Assembly: GCA_903813345.2 (NCBI GenBank)
Contig: CAIIXF020000010.1
Span: forward strand, 29,876,828 to 29,940,827
Source: Owenia fusiformis
Taxonomy: Eukaryota; Annelida; Polychaeta; Sabellida; Oweniidae
Direction of reading: 5' to 3'
Length of the DNA stretch: 64,000 nt
In this document: positions 1 to 14,400 of the stretch, in pieces
Layout of the letters: each line of letters starts with the position of its first letter
Numbering within the stretch: the first letter of the stretch is position 1
Notes under the pieces: generated by a model
Seen by the model: the letters and a program-made list of their open reading frames with translations, nothing else
The model's database searches: none
Told to the model about the DNA's origin: nothing
Made by a program: the position numbers and the translations under genes

Positions 1-2448
1 ATTTCTCATATGATGTGTTTGTGATGTGATTGTATTCCCCGGAGGTCAGCTCCTGGCCATCTTGTTGTCGCAGAACCAGATGCATGGATGCTAACATATG
101 CGCCAAGTTCTCTCTCTGGATTGGAATCATCCAATTAACACCTGTAATCATGTAACAATTTGGACATAAATATCCATTTTCACTCACAACAGCAGAAAAA
201 ATTAGAAAACAATATCTAAAATGATGATTTTTCAACCATTGTTTGAATTACACTGTATTAAATGTTGCAAACATTATGACAATGTTAACCCTTCTGTTTG
301 GACAAACCAATGCTTGTAATACAACTAAACTGAATTGAACATAAGCTCCAGGTCCTTGACTTTTTTACTTACCCTCCAGATGGAAAGCTGCATGTTCAAC
401 GAGCTTTGCCCTCGGCCAATGTGGAAACCAGATGAAATTGATGTTTTTAGTGAATGCTGGGTATTCCCGACATCTCTTTTGAAACTTCTTCCCACCACTC
501 GAGGCAATGAAACAAATACGGAAGTTTGTCTGTACCGTTCTGAAATAAAATATTTGAAAATATATATATTAAGTGTACAACTTTACTGTAAAATCCTTAA
601 ACACTTGGCACTCTGAACTGTATAACTTTATTCACCCCTGTACATGGTGTATCTTGCATTTTTCTATAACATATGTTTTGGATGAGTTTATTCATCAGTA
701 GACACCACCAGGGAACTGCCAGCTATGAGAGTATCCTTCATGGCAGATTGGAAGGAGTTAAATGGGTGTTTATACTCATTAAAAGGGTTACCCTCATTAA
801 CTAGACATTATATGCCAACTCCATTATATAAGAATTATGAAATAAGTAAAAGTTAATTGAATTGAACTATTTTACCTCAAAAAGAAGTCCCAGGCAACGT
901 CCCTTGTGTACGTCAATCCTGCTTGAGTTACATCAGTCCTTATTGAGTTAATAATTGTTGTACGCTCTTCAAAGTTGAACAATGGCGTGATGTCACTTGA
1001 GACAATGAACTCCGTTACAAACACAAGGAAATCTTCGTCAACCAGTTCCTCTTCTTCAATCAAGAAGAGGGTCTTCTCAGACTGAAAAAATGTTATCCTT
1101 TATTTAATACTTCTATTTGAATATTTGATTTGTACATTTCCAAATTTTTTTCTTCAAAAACATTAATTCAGGCAACTAAACTGAGTGAATGGGTTTTGCT
1201 ACTATAGTAATGTGTACATTTCTTTTACCTCTACCCATACCATCATTCATATTATCAGTGAAAAAAAGTTTAAATATTTTAACAATACACTTCACCTTAA
1301 ATCTTTTGATAAAATGAAGCGTCTTGTCAAACTTCCTACCTTAACACCTGCTCGAGTGTATGCATTCACAATATCTGATTTAAAAGTGTCTATTTTGTAC
1401 TCCACGGTGCTTGTCATGGGACTAGGACTGATTTTGAAGGTCTGGAATCCGCAAAGATTGGCGGCGAGTTTAGCCATTGTGATGCACCTGCCAGGACAAC
1501 CTTCAGCCACAAGACACGTGTGAGCTACCTCATGCGGTGATGACATCACACGAGCTAGACGGCAAACTTGTTGTATTACACTCTGAAATAAAAAGGGTAT
1601 TAAAATATTTATTGACTTAATGCTATAAAGGGAGAGAACATACATCAATCACTTTTGGATAACTAAAAAAGAAAACTTATATTAAATATATTTCCTTTAC
1701 AAGATAGGTATCTTAAAAATAAGTTTATTTGGGCTTGTCAATACGAAGATTAGATTTTCTCCTATAGCACTCACTATAAATCAAACAATTCTTTACTCAC
1801 CCTATAAAGGGCTAACTTTATTCGAGGATGGGTCTTATTATACTCATCCAGGCCATCTTGTAGGAGTGCTTTCACATATTCCACATCAGTGTGAGGCATA
1901 TAAACATCTGTATCAGTCTCAGCCTCACTCACATCCTTGAACCCTTTATTGCCAACATTGTTGCCAGCGGTTACAAAGCCACCATCTTGTTCTACCAGGT
2001 TACTGAAAAGTGGCTGCTCTGATTGGATGAGCAGCTGGATCTGAAGTTAAAATATTCAAGATATCAATTGAGTACGTTTGTGTAAAAAATTAACTTTTAG
2101 ATTGTTCACAAAAAATATAAACATGGACTTTTCAAGATTAAAAGCTTGTTTTTGTGACAATGATACATTAAAGTTTGTGATTAAAAATGCTATTTTGAAT
2201 ATGTACTGTTGATATCTTCTGGTCTTCTATAAACTGAATGTGACCCTTTAACAAACAAACAAACAAACAAACAAACCTGATCCTCATCAGAAAACATCTT
2301 GCGAATGGAGCGCACAAATGCTGCCTCGTATCTCTCAAGGTCAACTTCACTGACCATGCGGTTGCCATAGATCCATTGACATTCGTGACGCCAGAGTTTA
2401 AGGACGTTGTCCCTTTTACATCCTGGTCTTAAACTCAAGCATATATTC
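1..2448 (-). CDS. Dynein exons 61-66: AAA4, cut by window edge
   Basis: Exons at 2277-2448, 1801-2040, 1340-1582, 876-1081, 373-539 and 1-141 (partial). The LLQDGLDEYNK lead-in, the DEDFLVFVTEFIVSSDITPLF stretch and the FIWFPHWPRAKL segment align with AAA4 of other heavy chains. The P-loop normally reading GVGGSGRQS is AEGCPGRCI here, so nucleotide binding is doubtful. The final exon matches the short region just before the coiled-coil stalk. The stalk, microtubule-binding domain, AAA5 and AAA6 would be to the left. Confidence 0.88.
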
Positions 2449-5400
2449 CTGTGGTAAACAAGAAATAGCATTTAAAGCCTAGTTTGTTGGTCAACAGATT
2501 GTCATTTTTGTAATGCAAAATTGGTGGGAGTAAAAAGGAATTAATGCAAAAATATAAAACACTCACAGAATTGGAAATGCCACAGAATCAGATTCAATAG
2601 TTCCTTTAGTAGATTTTATTGTTGAGTATCACTTATAGGCAAACTAGGAAAAATAATCAAGCCATACTAGACATCAGTATTTGAACGAATATTTTAATTC
2701 CTCAATTACTGGCGTCATACTACATACTAGAGCTAAAGGAAATGTGAAAAAGTGGACAGAAAAAATCAGTTGAACATTTTAATAGCCAGCGCATAAAAAA
2801 CTGAAAAAATCAATAAAACAAAAATCAAAGATCCTCTCTTACCTGAATATCCTTCCAAGGTCATTCATTGTGAATATATAGTGACATCTTTGGGCAGTAG
2901 GGAGGAACATCGAGCACATTTTGTCTTGAAGCTCTATGTTCACTTTCACCATGAGCGACAGCAGTAGCTTTAAGGCTTCCTCTTCCTCTCGAATAACATT
3001 CTTAACCTTTAATAGTACAAGGAGGAATTTTCTTGAAGATCATTGTTAGAATGGGTGTTGAAGCTCATTGTATAAGCTGAATTTTGATGCTCATTGGTTA
3101 AAGCTCAGTGTGAGAAATAATGTTTGAAAATCATTGTTGAAGCTCAATGGTATATTGGATTGTTGAACCTAATTTGTTAAATGTGATAGTTGGAGCTCAT
3201 TGTTAAAATGTAATAGCTCAAGCCCATTGTTAAAAGCAATTTGAAGCTCATTGTGAGAAATTTTTGTTTTGTTCTTCATTATACAAGCATATTGTCTTCT
3301 GAGATATACACATCCTTGTATTTTAACTTATTTCAAAATTATATTCTTTCATATGTTCAATTGCAGCACTTTAAACCATTAGAAATATCAATCCAAACGT
3401 GATGTTACTTTCACACTCAATATATATGAATTCTTCTTATGTGTTAAAATTACAAACCAATCCTAAAACCAGGGGTCCGTTGTTAAAATTTGTTGTATAA
3501 AATCATAAAACACTATTTTAAAATTTTCTAAATAATATTCCCAGAACTCAAAATATTTAGAACAATTTCCCTTGGTTATTTTATGATTTATTTAAAATTG
3601 AATTTTAAACAACGGGTCCTTGGTTTCACATCAAACAAGTAAATATCAAAATAAAAAGGTATAATAGACAGATCAGTATTTTAAGTCTGAATCCCTAGCA
3701 ACCTGAATAGACACAAGTATTCTTCTGTGACACATTGATTCCAGATATTGACACATGTATTCTGAGTATAAGACACTTTTCTGATATTCTGAGTTAATGT
3801 GATGAAAAATTTGCTGATCATGAGACACATATGAATTTGGATATAACAAGGGGTATTCAATAACTTATAAGACATGAGGGATGATTCAAAGGGTTTCATG
3901 ACTTTCGTTTACAATTTGTATTATTTTAATTGAGTATTTGTATTATACTTCATATTTTTTTTATTAATAAGTCACATAACGTGAAAGTTTCAAAAGTCTG
4001 TATTGAAAAATAAAAAATAGAGAGGTATGAGAACTTTCTGTTCAATACTCTTCTGTATTCCAGATGTATGCATCGGGCACACAATTCTTGAACATATGGT
4101 ACTCAAAATGAAATCCAGTTTAATGGGTATTCAAATAGAAATCCAGTTTAATGGGTATTCAAATAGAAATCCAGTTTAATGGGTATTCAAATAGAAATCC
4201 AGTTTAATGAGTACATATGTATTCAAATAGAAATCTAGTTTTTATTTTGGAACATACATCAACCCACTTTTATGGGTAACAAATAGAAATTCATTTCAAT
4301 AGGTAAAACAAGGAAAACCAGTTTTATTGATACCATATACAAATCCAGATTAATGGGTAACAAACAGATATTTAGTTTAATGGGTAAAACATAGAAAATG
4401 TAGTATAGAAGGTAACAAAGGAAACCCAGTTAGAGCAAACCAACAAACCTACAATTCAAACACACAAGGTGTAGCAATCCCAGAAACACTCAGATGATAA
4501 AAACACATAAGATATTTGACACCAAAAGAGAAATAATTCGTGGCACAATTATTGAAGGGTATAATTATATGACAGGTCGTGTTTATGGGTCAAGTGAATC
4601 AATTGAGCATTACATAATATCAAGGATTAACATTTGTGTGGGGGTTACAATTATGTTGAGGTTACATTCATGTGGTTGTTACATTTATGTGGGTGTTAAT
4701 ATTATGGGAGTTTTAAATATACATGTTTGTTATAATTAAGTGATGGTTACATTTATGTGGGGGATACATGTATGTGGGTGTTAATATTATATGAGAGTTA
4801 TATTTCTGTGTTTAATATAATTAGGTGAGATTACATTTATGTGGGCATTAGATTTATGTGGGTGTTAATATTATGGGAGTTATATTTCTCTGTTCAATTT
4901 AATTAGGTGGAATTACATTTATGAGGGGGTTGCATTTATGTGGGGGATACATTTATGTGGGTGTTAATATCATGGGAGTTAAATTTCTCTGTTCAATTTA
5001 ATTAGGTGGAATTACATTTAAGTGGAGGTTACATTTATGTGGGGGATACATTTATGTGGGTGTTAATATTATGGGAGTTATATTTCTCTGTTCAATTTAA
5101 TTAGGTGGAATTACATTTATGAGGGGGTTGCATTTATGTGGGTGTTAATATTATATGAGAGTTATATTTCTGTGTTTAATATAATTAGGTGAGATTACAT
5201 TTATGTGGGTGTTACATTTATGTGGGTGTTAATATTATGGGAGTTATATTTCTGTGTTTAATATAATTAGGTGGGATTACATTTATGTGGGGGTTACATT
5301 ATAAGTGGGTTACAAGTGGGTATTAATATCATGTGTGTTTTAATTAAGTGGGGGTTACAAATATGTGGATGTTATATTTATGTGATTGTCACTCTCATAT

Positions 5401-8400
5401 TAGGGTTATATGTCACAAAAGCAGGAATACATCTGTTAGGTGCTAGTGTTTAGACTTGATATTTACGCAGTTCTCTCACTGAAATCCAAGACAACTATTT
5501 CCATAATATTTCTGAATTTTTCTTATATAGTCTCTCAGTATTTTTTCAATGTTATAAATGTTTATATATGACTATACATTTATCCAAAAATATGTACTAA
5601 AATGTACAGTTAAACTTGTTAAGCGAAACACTTTTCTGAGTCAAGTGGAGCAAATCCTAACACTTTTAGCAGAACCAAGAGTGTTCCATTTACACAGGTT
5701 TCACTGTAAAACTCAAATATTTATATATTATATGAAAATAGTTTCTTGGATTTTTTGATTGTGAGAATTGAAAACTGCGTAAAGTGCACAGCGACCTGTC
5801 GTGATACCTTTTCATCATGTATTCCCAAGTGATGCGCCGTGGATGCAGCAATAGTCACCGTGGATGACATCTCAGGCGTGATGAAATGCGTATTGAGCAA
5901 TGTGGTGAAGATCCCTTGTAATTCATTTTCGCTGGAAATAACATAATGCATGCTCAATTTGAAAATGGTGATGCCACAATGACTAATATCTCAATCTATC
6001 ATTACTGAGGACAGAATCTTTTGAGGACAGATGCATCAGTAATTTTTCAGAAAAACTTTGTAAGAGAAAAGGTATGTGACCAAGAATCTTTAATTGACTA
6101 ATTAAAACACATTGGATGTATTTAGCTAAACAACAATTGAGAAACACTAAAGCTTTTTTAACATTGTATTTTCTTACCTTGGGTATGGGCACCCAAATAC
6201 AGCAAAATGCCTGAGCAGCCTCTGACTAAGTTTGGGTACAGTTGCTGTACAGTTGGGGTTGACAGTTGTGACGTAAGTAACATTTTTGATGTATCGCCAT
6301 GTGTGTGTGATTGGATCGTAGAATCCTCCATCGTCAATATGCTGTCTTACCAGCTCTGTTGCTGTCTGGTTTCCAAACTCATCGACCTATGGGAAAATAA
6401 AATGAATTAACAATACAGAAGCAGATCTTGAGGCTGACGAGGGGGGGCAAACTTTTAACTGGGACAAAATATTTAGCCATTCTTCAGTTTGGGCCAATTT
6501 TCAGATAAATCTAAAACAAAATGCCCACCTTAGGCTCGGAAATGTTGGTTTGCTTTTCACTGTAACTTTTTCCAATTTTTTTTGCTAACGAAATTGTCAT
6601 TTATCCCCTCCGCTAATGAAATCAACTTCGCTCCTTCACAACACTAGTGAACTTTGAGCACCATACCTGTGAGAGATTGAGATCATCAACCAGGCACATC
6701 AATCTTTTGTTGCCCTTAGGAACATAAGTTCTCCCGTGTTTCCATTCTGTTCTCTCATCTAGGCGCTCACATAGTAACTTAGCATTTGTGAATCTGCAAT
6801 ACAATAGAGATTCAGGTATGAACTATGAATCATATAGAAGATTTTTAATTTGCTCTTTTAGACAAATCTTGATATTATTTCTTTCTCTACCCTGAGTATT
6901 TACATAACTCCTGTGCCTGTTTCAATTTAAATTTCTTTTTTGAAAAGATAAGCATTTATAATCACAATTTTTTAACATGCCTTATGCAGTGTTTATTTCT
7001 TGCTAATTCCACTCCTTTCCACTCTATTTTGCATTTTTAAAACATGGCCACCATAACATTTTTCTCGTGACAATTCTAATATGAATATTTATTCATAAAA
7101 ATCACAATTATTTCTACAGGCCTCTTGTCTATTTCACTGACCTATTTGTTGTTATAGTAAGAGCTAAGACCTCAGCCACCTCTCCTGAACATACTGTTCT
7201 GATTCTATCAGTCACTATAGATGTCTTCCCGCAACCATTGGGGCCCACAAGCATGACAGGTTTTCCAGCATCTGAGAGGATCCCCATCATGTATGTCAGT
7301 TGCTGGAAAATTTTTAAAATCAGTTAGACATGCCATAGTATATTCTTAAGTTTGTTACCATGAACAAATGCATTTGGCCATGCGAACTGGTTGTCATCAA
7401 TTCAATTGTAATGACCAGATTCTTTCTGACCCCCACCTGCCAAGAGACACATGATAATTACAATAAAAACTTAAAAAAACTTTTTAAATGCAATAAACAC
7501 TAAAAACTGGATTTCACTATCATACTTTGACTGTGCTTTCATACCTTAACATTTGCATTGTATACAAAAGCCTCTGGTGTTATAATAAGTTGAGACATTG
7601 CACATAAAAGAGAAACTATAAAGTGAGTCCATACAGTTCGGATGATTCTCTTACTGTTATTAGGGTTATATCTATACATACCTCAGTATTGACATTATGT
7701 ACAAAGGCCTCTGGGGGAATACCATAATGTGGGGTTGCACTATACGCTGGTACAAGTTCTGTCCACTTGATGAACTCATGACTCTCTTGGTCCACCATGT
7801 AATCAAATACCTGAAAAAAAGAAGTTAAATGTATGAGGACATAATGTTTAAAAATGCAATATAGAGTGAAAAAGAGAATTATTTAGCAATGAAAAGAAAC
7901 ACAAATGGTTTATTTAAATTTTAAGAAAAATTCTATTTAAAAAGCATTAACAAATGGATATAAAAAACTTTCTTGACCAGAAGAGTTAAAATGTATGTTT
8001 TTACAGTTGACATTCTAAAATTATACCCCATTATTTAAAGACAGGTATTACATGGCATAATTTAGCGTCTGACTTACAGAGCCACCTATTGGGTATTCTA
8101 TGTGTTTCTCGAATGTTCGTCTCCACCACTGACTAAAGGGTTCCCTGTACTGGACTTCCAAAGTTCCACCAAATGCCCAAATCACCGCGAGAGTGAAGTA
8201 TCGTTCATACTCTGTTTCTGATAGGTCAGGATATATCAACATCATACTCTGAAATAATTACCATATATAGTCAAACACAATTCCCTATCCATTAAAACTG
8301 TTTTATGCTTAAAATTCCATTACTGTATCAGCCATGGAGAATAAGTAGTAATAACGACATCTTTCTAAATGTAATGAAAAAACATGATAAAAAAATTAGC

Positions 8401-11400
8401 CCCAGAGGGCAGCACTTACATCCATTAGTGCCGTCATAGTGCTGATCATGTTTTCTTCCGTCTGAGGAATCACACGTTTATAATGTGGCAGCAAACGTCC
8501 AGTCTTGGCTGGGCGTGGTTCCAACATGGGTGGACGACAACATTGGGTCAGGTAGTTCACAGTCGCCATTATGTAAGTGTCAACGAATGCCTGTAGCATA
8601 TCCCGATCTGAGCTGTTCTTTCTGGCAAGCCATTGGGCAAGCATTAACTCCCATCCGACATCACTCCGCTGCATCGCCATGACGCCAACATTGGCCAATA
8701 CAGAGGGACTCAGGTTGGATATACTCTCCATCTATTGAGAAAAATGTAAAGTTATTTACAGAGATTATTGTCCTTCAAACAGAGAACTCAAATATACAGA
8801 GTATCATCTTCCAACTTTCAGATATTTAGATCCTAAAACAGTTATCAATTCAAGAAAAATCTCTTGGAGATTTCTCAAAACTTGAGTTTTATCAATGAAA
8901 CATTCATTACATAAACTGTCGTGTTTTTTTGTTTCCATTGTTGATATAAACTTTTATTAAGAAACAAATGTATAATGGAATACATGTACAAATTATCATA
9001 CCTCCCAAACAAATCTGAGTGTGTCAGAGACATTGATCCTCTCATTGTTGCCCATGACAATGGCCCCATCATTGTGCAACATTGCAGACATTAGCTCCAT
9101 CTGGCGGGGGTCCAACTAAAACAATAGTGAAATAATTCAAACATTTTGAACAAAAATGAGCTCAATCAACTAAAAACAAAATATTATTGAATTCTATTGA
9201 ATTTAGATGATATTCCAATCTAAAATTATCATTATCAATAATTTTACAAAACAACTTAAAACAATTTCATGGGTTTAGCTAATATAATACAGAATAATCA
9301 AAATTCAAAATATACTAATGCTCAAACTAAAATGATGGTACAAGATATTTAGCATGGATCTACATGACTGTTTAAGCATGTGTAGAAAAGAAGTAGTAAA
9401 ACCTAATAAATCAACACTAACAAGGATCTGGAATCATTTTAAGGTAAATGTTGCATTATATATTGTATCAAACTTACATTTCCATCCATTTGTAGAATCT
9501 TGATTACTGGCTTAATATTCAGTTCATAGTTTGCCTTTGAGTGCTGAATACAGAACTTCCTCAATAAACTTGCCATAAGTCCATCTCTCCACTCCCTATT
9601 AAACAAATATATATAAACAGTAAAGTATCAAAATGTATGACAAAATGGCACCAACTGGTTAGTGCAAATAGCTAAAAAAGTTGGTAGGGAAACCAGCCAA
9701 TTCTGCTTCTAATTCATGCAGTTCTAGATGAAATGACAAAAATTGTTGATTCTAGTCTGTATAGAATTTTGCTGAAATTACAGTGATCAAATTTCAAAAT
9801 TTTGCTGGTTCATGGACATACCGTGTTTTGGGGTCCCAGTGCCCCAACAAGTCCTCTGACTCCACTGCTTTTGTGAAAACAGATTGAATGTTAATGATTT
9901 TTCCTCTTTCCCTCTCAGCCAGAGCGAATGTCTTGATGCAGTCTGTTTTTCCACAGCCAGGTGGCCCACATACTATGATCTGAAGCAAAAATATATGTTG
10001 CATTCAGATAGTCTCAAAGCCAAACTATCATATGTAGTAAAAATATATGTTGCAATCAGATAGTCTCAAACCAAAACTGTGTTATGTAGCAAACATATAT
10101 GTAATTGGATAGTCTCATATCCAAATTATGATCTGCATTAGAAAATATATGGTGTCTAATCAAACATATACATGTAATTAACTATGATCATTTATAGTGG
10201 AAATCTCAAATTCTAGGTTTGGACAGATATTACTGTACTTACTGTCTGATGTGCAGTGTTAAGCTGTGCCAATTGGGCTACTCTAGCTTGGAATGCTGTA
10301 CCAGGAAGGAGACCAAGGTTACTGGTTGCTATGGCAATTGCATCCTCTAATTCCTCTAGGACCTGTTTGTTAGTCTGGTCCAGTAGAGCGCTGAACCTGG
10401 TTGGAGCCGCAGAAGCAAGGCTTACTACAGGAGTGTTCAAGTTGAGAGTTTCTGCAAATGAATTAAGTTTCATGGATAGTATGAATTTATGTATTGTGTA
10501 ATGTTTTGGCTTTGACCATTAAAATTAAAGTGAAATGATTAATATGTGCATCTGAATCCTCAATTATTCCAAAAAATTTTATGAATAAATTTATACCTCT
10601 GAAAGTTGGCATATGGGCTGACATTCGACTTTTGGCTTTATTCAACCGAGATTGTGACTTTGACATCTTAGTCGGTGACCTTGACTCAATATCCATATCA
10701 GGGCTCCCTCTATCAACTAATCCTCCAAAGTTCATTGGAACGTTAACCCCTTGCCATAAATCAAAGGTCAAGGTCGTGAAAATGGAGGCATCTCTGGCTT
10801 TCATCCTCGGCATAAAGCTGTTGCGGAGAGCCGTCACTAGCGCCTCCGATTCCATCTGGAGTGTCTCTTCCGCAATTTTATCAATCTGCTCGGGATCCAT
10901 TTGTCCTTGATCTGCTTCATCTTTTTCACCTTCAGTTGTACGTGGTTTATCACGAGTGACCTTTACTGGGGAGGCTTTAGTGGATTTTTCTACATGCTCA
11001 CAAATAAATTTGTCCAAGATGGCGCCAGCCTCAAAGACAACATATTTTAGAGTTTGTAAACTCCAGCCATGCACGCCATCGTTTTCATCATAACCTGGAA
11101 TTCAATAAAGTCATCGTTTTGACACAGTATAATGTACAATCTAAACCTGAACACTCCCTTGACTGCTTGTCAAAACTATTTGAACCAGCAGGTGTCCGCA
11201 GGTGTTCACATGTAAATATCTTTTCACCTGCATTTGCATTTTCTTGACAAAAAGCATTCTGAATCTTAAATACACAGACAAGATGTGGCTAGAGTAATCC
11301 ACAAGGGTTCAAGCAAAAACAATAATTCTTACCAAGGTTAACGTTGCTAGTGATGGGTGAGTCTGTTCCAATAAGTTTCCTACACATCTCATACAACAGT

Positions 11401-14400
11401 GTAACTTTATGGGCCAACTCTCCAGCATTAAGAAAACCTAAGAAATAAAAGATTTGAGCATCAGTCACATTTGCAGTTGTACAGGGGCCATAGGTACACA
11501 AATGTAAAAAGTCTACGTCGTATATCTTAAAGTCTACATACATCGTACTGCATTTCCTTGCATTTTATGCAGCATCTTTAACATAAATCAAATCCTTTAT
11601 TGTCAAAGTATAAGAGTTTATGTATACATTATGTATAGGGGACACCAATATTTGTGATTAATTGGGTCTGCAATGCATCACAATTTAATATTGAATATCA
11701 GAAGTCTTCTAAAATCATTGTCAGTACCTTGACTTGCAAGCATACACTCCAGGGTCAATCTCATATCCGGCCTCATTATAGCTATTGCTCTGAACTGGTT
11801 TAATATTGTAGCAGGCAGCTTGGACAATCTGAAACATAATGTGGGGGTTACATGTTGCAATCCAGGGGAAATGTGGGGATAATAAATCCCAGGATAAATA
11901 GGATGTTTTGTTTCATTATAACTATCCCTGAACTGGTTTACATATACATAATACAGGTGGAGAATAAAATATGTAAATACCTTGAGTTGAAGAGTAGTAA
12001 TTTCTCTGGATTGCCAGATTCTGCCTTCAGTGATGTTTCAATTGTTGCAAAACATGCTCCAGTCAATGAAAGTGACACCTTGAAAAGAAATTTCAATTAT
12101 TCCATATATTTTCAATTTTTCCATGTGTTTTTCTATATAATTTTTTCGATTTTTAAATTTTATTATTATTTTTTAAGTTTTGAAAAATCCATTTGAACTT
12201 GAGTTTACCACTAACTACATGGCATATTATATATTCAATTACAATGTCAATTGCCAACTATAAAACACTTTATTATTTTCTCTCTTACATTAAAAGTTTA
12301 TATCAAAACATTTCTATTTTTTTCAAAGTAATATTGACATGCTACAATTACATCCTAGACACTGAATAAGAACCCCCAAATTCCTTCATTTTTTCTTGAT
12401 GTTTTCAAAAAGTCTATAATAATGTTTTGATAATAATATTTTTACCTCTTCTGTACTAATGATGACATTTGCCTTTCCTGCTTTGATTGCATCAAGCACA
12501 GTTGACAAATACTGTGCACAGACACTCAACACAGCGGGACTCAACACATTCAGATTGTTTAAGCCAATCCATGCTCCTGGAAAAACAATGTTTGATCAAT
12601 ATAGCATTTTTAAAGAAAAATTTGCAATAACCATGAGGTAATTTACTCATGCCAAAACCCAAATCAGAACTTTAGAAGCTGAATAGGTAAGCAGTTTTCC
12701 TGGAATTTTGTTGTTAAGGTTAATGTGGTGCCCAGCCTACCCAGATCTAAATCATTCTGGTAAAAACATTAAAACAAATTTTTTGCTCAACATCATTACA
12801 GAACAAAAGGTGATCTATGGAAAACCTCGTAAAACACATAAAATATTTTTAAAACTGAAATATGAATTTGGCTTAGCAATCATGTCTTGAAAAATACTTT
12901 TCAGGTTCAATATAATAAATAACTCTTGAAACTGGGATAGAACATCAATAGAACAAATGTCTTTGGGGTTGTAGGGATTCTCAGTTTCATATTAAGGTGG
13001 AATCAGAAAAACTACGACAAGATTTAAAAAATATTTTTCAGATATTAGTATAAAGGTGATAAAGAACCTAGTGATTTGCTAAAATTTAAAATTAAAATCT
13101 GTTTTTTCGAATCCTATCTTATTAGTTAAATAGATGGCATTGCTGATGTATTACAATTAAGTTTTGTTGAATTGAGGGAGAAGAAGTGTTAAAAGATAAC
13201 ATTTTATTTGGTTTAATGATTAACTTATCAACTGCATATAACATTGATAAAGATAAAATGAATCAAAAACTTTTAAAGTTTAAAAACTGTTTAAAGATTA
13301 AGGTCGCATCACATGATATTTGTGCTAACTAAAGTACAAATCACAAAAATGGCGTCAGTAATTGGAGATCGTCATAAGGAAGCTCTTACATGTGGACTGT
13401 GTCTGGACACTCTTTCTGAACCGAGGACATTACCATGTTTACACCAATATTGTTTGAAGTGTCTACATGATCTTGTAGAGAAAATAGGGCTTAAAGAAGG
13501 GAGCATCAATTGCCCTGAATGTCGTCATGTATGCTATGTGCCGCAACAGGGAGTGGCAGAGTTCAAGGTGAGCCCTACAATTACCTTCCTCTTGGATGCC
13601 TATAAGGATATCAACCTGACCCAGGAGCCAGAATGTAGCACATGTCGTGAAACAGATGAAACACACATCCCGGCTAAAGTCAAATGCCTAGATTGCAACA
13701 AGAAGTTGTGTAGAAGATGTTGTAAATTGCATGACTCATTTATGCAAGGTCATAAGACACTTGAACTTACAGGGGATAGCGCACATGATCTACAAACTGC
13801 ACTTCAGTCGATAAAAGAGCGTACTGTGTACTGCCGAAAGCACCCTGCTAAACCACTGGAGATCTACTGTAAGGTGGACAAGGTTGTGTTGTGTCAGCTA
13901 TGTTATACATTAAAACACACGGGTCATGATGCTGAGGATATTAAAGAAACAGCTGCTAAGAATATGAAGCCAATCGGGGCATTGATAACACAAGGTAAAG
14001 GACTTTTGGATATATATGAGCAGGCCATTCAAGATACACAAACCTATAAAAGTCAACTGGAACAAAATGCAGAAGATGTCACAGCAAACATTAACAATTA
14101 TATGAACACACTGTTTCAAGCTATTCGCAAGAAGTTTAAGTCTTACACAGATCAAGTGGCGAAAGAAAAGGAAACCAATGTGAAGCAAGTCATGTCCCAT
14201 CTCGGTCACCTGCAGCTCCAGAAATCCATCACTGAGGGCCAGGTCAACAAATTCTGCACCATCGTTGATCATGTTCATCCTGTAGAACTAGCTGGTCTAA
14301 TAGAACAGATCAATGACAAGGCTGAGCAATGGTCCCAACAACCAAAACTTGAGTTTAATGGTAAAATAGCAATGGACTTCAAAGAGGGAGTAATCAAGGA

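Noticed and set aside
4494-5453. Plus-strand open frames of 60-81 codons
   Set aside because: They fall wholly in minisatellite repeats and translate to repeating Gly/Tyr/Val words.
13910-14278. Minus-strand 122-codon frame within TRIM copy 1 (also in copy 2)
   Set aside because: Antisense shadow of the coiled-coil coding sequence. It is conserved only because the TRIM copies are.
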